Below the pieces are notes generated by a model. That model worked only from the letters and a program-made list of their open reading frames with translations. It did no database searches and was not told the DNA's origin. A program made the translations under genes and the position numbers. A stretch of DNA of 64,000 nt from Alcaligenaceae bacterium SAGV5 (GTDB lineage Bacteria > Pseudomonadota > Gammaproteobacteria > Burkholderiales > Burkholderiaceae_B). The stretch's first letter is position 1. Each line of letters begins with the position of its first letter. Shown here in pieces: positions 62,311 through 64,000 of the stretch. The DNA lies in contig SPDP01000001.1 in NCBI GenBank assembly GCA_009360345.1, positions 1,178,001 through 1,242,000 on the forward strand, written 5' to 3'.

Positions 62311-62760
62311 TTACTCCGGGAAGTGGCTGACGTTGAGCGCCTGAGCGATCAGACGACCTTTCGTGTCTTTGAAATCGGCCGAGAAACTGACGTATCGCTT
62401 GCTTCGCTTGACGAACTTCTTCTCGATGCGGCCGGTGCCGATGATGTCGATGCTCTCGTCGGCCCAGATCGGTTCGAAGAAGCGGAACTGGTTGGCTCCC
62501 ATCACTCCGCCTTGCTGAGGGGGGTACTTGCTGTACAGGACGGCCATGAAATAGACCTGCAGGACCGAAGGCAGTGCCGCCTTGCGAGGCCCCACGTCGT
62601 AACCGCTGGCCGAGCCGTCGACCACGCTCGCGTACTCCTGCATGATCTCGGGCGTTACGGTGAAACGCAGCGGCGGCAAGGTGTCGCCAATGACGTAATC
62701 CTCGTAAGTGGTGCCGCGCTGCTCGTCTTCACGCGGCTTGATGTCGCTGGGTCTGGTCAC
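62311..62760 (-). CDS. Hotdog (FAS1/MaoC-like) protein lacking the hydratase Asp-His pair
   Basis: The 149-residue protein has the hotdog segments EDYVIGDTLPPLRFTVTPEI and SVLQVYFMAVLYSKYPPQQG, and RYVSFSADFKDTKGRLIAQA near the end. The motif region reads VVDGSASGYDVG and lacks the catalytic His. Such non-catalytic subunits pair with MaoC proteins in heteromeric enoyl-CoA hydratases (N-terminal FAS1-like dehydratase plus MaoC). Its first 32 bases overlap the end of the CoA-transferase gene. Confidence 0.78.
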   Translation of the reverse strand: MTRPSDIKPREDEQRGTTYEDYVIGDTLPPLRFTVTPEIMQEYASVVDGSASGYDVGPRKAALPSVLQVYFMAVLYSKYPPQQGGVMGANQFRFFEPIWADESIDIIGTGRIEKKFVKRSKRYVSFSADFKDTKGRLIAQALNVSHFPE

Positions 62761-63952
62761 TGTCTTCTCCTGTGTAAAGAACCTGGGATTGCACTAACTG
62801 ATCGATCCGCTCCGGGGTGTAGCCGCACAGATCCCGAAAGACGCGCCGGGTGGCGCTGCCCAGGGCGGGCGGGTAGTCCAGGGGCTTTTGCCGGTCGTAC
62901 TTGAACGGGTTGCCCAGGAAGTCCAGGGCATTGCCGGTTTCGGGTTTGCGCACGCTTTCGACCATGTTGCGCAGCCGCGCGAGGGGTTGGCTGACGGCTT
63001 CGGCAACGTTCAGCACCTTGCCGGCGGGCACGCGTGATTGGAAAAGCAACGCGGCCCAGTGGTCGCTGCTCTGCTTCTGAAAAACCCCGGATAGTTCGGC
63101 GATGAGCGCTTCCACGTTCGCCACGCGGCTGCCACGGTCCGCGAACCTGGGGTCGGCCGCGAGGTCGGGCCGCCCGATCACCTCGCATAGCCTGGGCCAG
63201 AAATGCTCACCGGTCGGCGAGATCGCGAGATAGCCGCCATCGCCGCACAGGAACGCCTCGCTGGGTGCGATCATGGGATTGCGGCTTCCGAGCCGTCCGG
63301 GGATATCGCCGGAGATAAAATGATTCTGGGCTTGCCAAGTCAGCAGCGCGAGCTGGCAGTCGAGCAAGGAGATCTGCGCCAGTGCTCCCTTTCCTTCGCG
63401 TGCACCTTGGTAGAGCACGCCGCAGGCGGCGAGAGCCAGGTACAGGCCTCCGGCCAGATCGGCGATCTGGTAGCCGACCCGGCAGGGTTCGCCCGATGTG
63501 GAGCCGGTGATGCTCATGACCCCTCCCAGGGCCTGGACGATCAAGTCGTAGGCAGGCGCCCTGGCATATTCCCCGGAGTCGTGCAGCCCGATGAGCTGGG
63601 CCACGCCGATGCGGGGGTTGGCCCGCCGCAGGCTGTCGAAGTCGAGGCCCAGCCGGGCGGGGACATCGGGGGCGAACCCGTAGATCACGGCGTCGCTGGT
63701 GCGGACCAGGTCATAGAAGGCTTCGCGGCCCTGGGGATGCTTCAGATCGATGCAGACACTCGACTTGCCCCGGTTGACCGAGAGAAAGAAAGAGCTGTCG
63801 CCGTCAAAGCGATAGACGGGCACGCCGCGCGAGGAGTCCCCGGCGGGGGGTTCTATCTTGATGACCTCCGCGCCGAGTTGCGCGAGCGTTTGTCCCGCGA
63901 ACGGACCGCCCAAGACCCATGTGAGGTCCAGTATTCGTGCTTGGCTTAACAA
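62729..63952 (-). CDS. CaiB/BaiF family (class III) CoA-transferase, TTG start
   Basis: The 407-residue protein moves CoA between acyl-CoA and a free carboxylic acid, activating it for hydration or oxidation. It has RILDLTWVLGGPFAGQTLAQ, GAEVIKIEPPAGD, and the catalytic aspartate at residue 136 in RAPAYDLIVQALGGVM. The start is TTG at 63952, with the ribosome site GAGGA 5 bases upstream; no ATG fits. It is the first gene of the leftward run, and its end overlaps the hotdog gene by 32 bases. Confidence 0.92.
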   Translation of the reverse strand: MLSQARILDLTWVLGGPFAGQTLAQLGAEVIKIEPPAGDSSRGVPVYRFDGDSSFFLSVNRGKSSVCIDLKHPQGREAFYDLVRTSDAVIYGFAPDVPARLGLDFDSLRRANPRIGVAQLIGLHDSGEYARAPAYDLIVQALGGVMSITGSTSGEPCRVGYQIADLAGGLYLALAACGVLYQGAREGKGALAQISLLDCQLALLTWQAQNHFISGDIPGRLGSRNPMIAPSEAFLCGDGGYLAISPTGEHFWPRLCEVIGRPDLAADPRFADRGSRVANVEALIAELSGVFQKQSSDHWAALLFQSRVPAGKVLNVAEAVSQPLARLRNMVESVRKPETGNALDFLGNPFKYDRQKPLDYPPALGSATRRVFRDLCGYTPERIDQLVQSQVLYTGEDSDQTQRHQAA

Positions 63953-63968
63953 GTTGTCCTCGCTGAAA

Positions 63969-63990
63969 TGCCACTATTCGGGTAGTGCCA
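63969..63990. promoter_or_regulatory. Imperfect dyad upstream of the CoA-transferase gene
   Basis: TGCCACTA-TTCGGG-TAGTGCCA pairs at 7 of 8 arm positions (core CACTA/TAGTG). It lies about 17 bases ahead of the TTG start, where a regulator such as the LysR protein encoded in the cluster could bind. The flanking sequence is cut by the window edge, so a promoter cannot be judged. Confidence 0.35.
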
Positions 63991-64000
63991 TTTTTGGTCA

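Noticed and set aside
1-64000. tRNA or rRNA genes, CRISPR arrays, insertion sequences, prophage genes
   Set aside because: I looked on both strands and saw no cloverleaf-like or rRNA sequence, no regularly spaced repeats, and no transposase, integrase or phage structural motifs.

Overview
The window is a GC-rich (roughly two-thirds G+C by eye), densely packed bacterial chromosome segment. Several features point to a betaproteobacterium of the Alcaligenaceae, most like Bordetella or Achromobacter. There are five Bug-type (Bordetella uptake gene, TctC-like) periplasmic solute-binding proteins, four LysR regulators sitting beside catabolic operons, an rph-rdgB-hemW-glnA-glnL-glnG block, a biotin cluster and an azurin gene. 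I saw no rRNA, tRNA, CRISPR array, prophage or insertion sequence. Species-level assignment is inference.

Region 1 (1-8.8 kb) is housekeeping. A truncated yicC diverges from rph-rdgB-hemW. Next comes nitrogen control: glnA behind a sigma-54 promoter with two upstream NtrC-like sites and closed by a strong hairpin terminator, then glnL/ntrB and glnG/ntrC. A ZIP-family metal transporter with an upstream Fur-box-like site follows in the opposite direction. Region 2 (9-13.7 kb) is biotin synthesis: bioA diverges from a translationally coupled bioF - small alpha/beta hydrolase - fused bioC-bioD. No bioB is present.

Region 3 (13.7-24.6 kb) is the most intriguing block. A LysR gene diverges from a nine-gene operon encoding a RidA-family protein, a Bug receptor, a three-subunit molybdenum hydroxylase, a LigB-LigA-type extradiol dioxygenase fusion, an FAD monooxygenase, a CoxG-like protein and a cytoplasmic gamma-glutamyltranspeptidase-fold hydrolase. 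Together these look like a degradation pathway for an aromatic, probably nitrogen-containing, compound whose substrate I cannot name.

Region 4 (24.6-33.3 kb) is mixed: xthA, a RelE/HigA-type toxin-antitoxin pair, an nnrS-azurin operon behind an NsrR-like operator, an AraC regulator, a large lipoprotein with a glycosidase-like domain, a cupin, a ferritin-like small protein and a glycosyltransferase that appears to start with CTG. Region 5 (33.2-46.5 kb) holds LysR/Bug clusters. One pairs a PDC-lactonase-like amidohydrolase with an isopropylmalate-type dehydrogenase and two Bug receptors. Next is a LysR gene overlapping a second FtsH, then a split AtuA with a Bug receptor, and a DUF6351-like lipoprotein esterase.

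Region 6 (46.5-55.8 kb) is a copper-resistance island: a P-type ATPase behind a CueR-type promoter, then copABCD, a DUF411 protein and copRS behind a CopR-like inverted repeat. Region 7 (55.8-64 kb) is a long leftward catabolic run: CaiB-type CoA-transferase, two hotdog proteins, isochorismatase-family amidase, NodB/PuuE-like deacetylase, LysR, ACMSD-like amidohydrolase, Bug receptor and LigC-like dehydrogenase. The order suggests opening of a cyclic imide or ureide, amide hydrolysis, CoA activation and hydration. This is inference from gene content.
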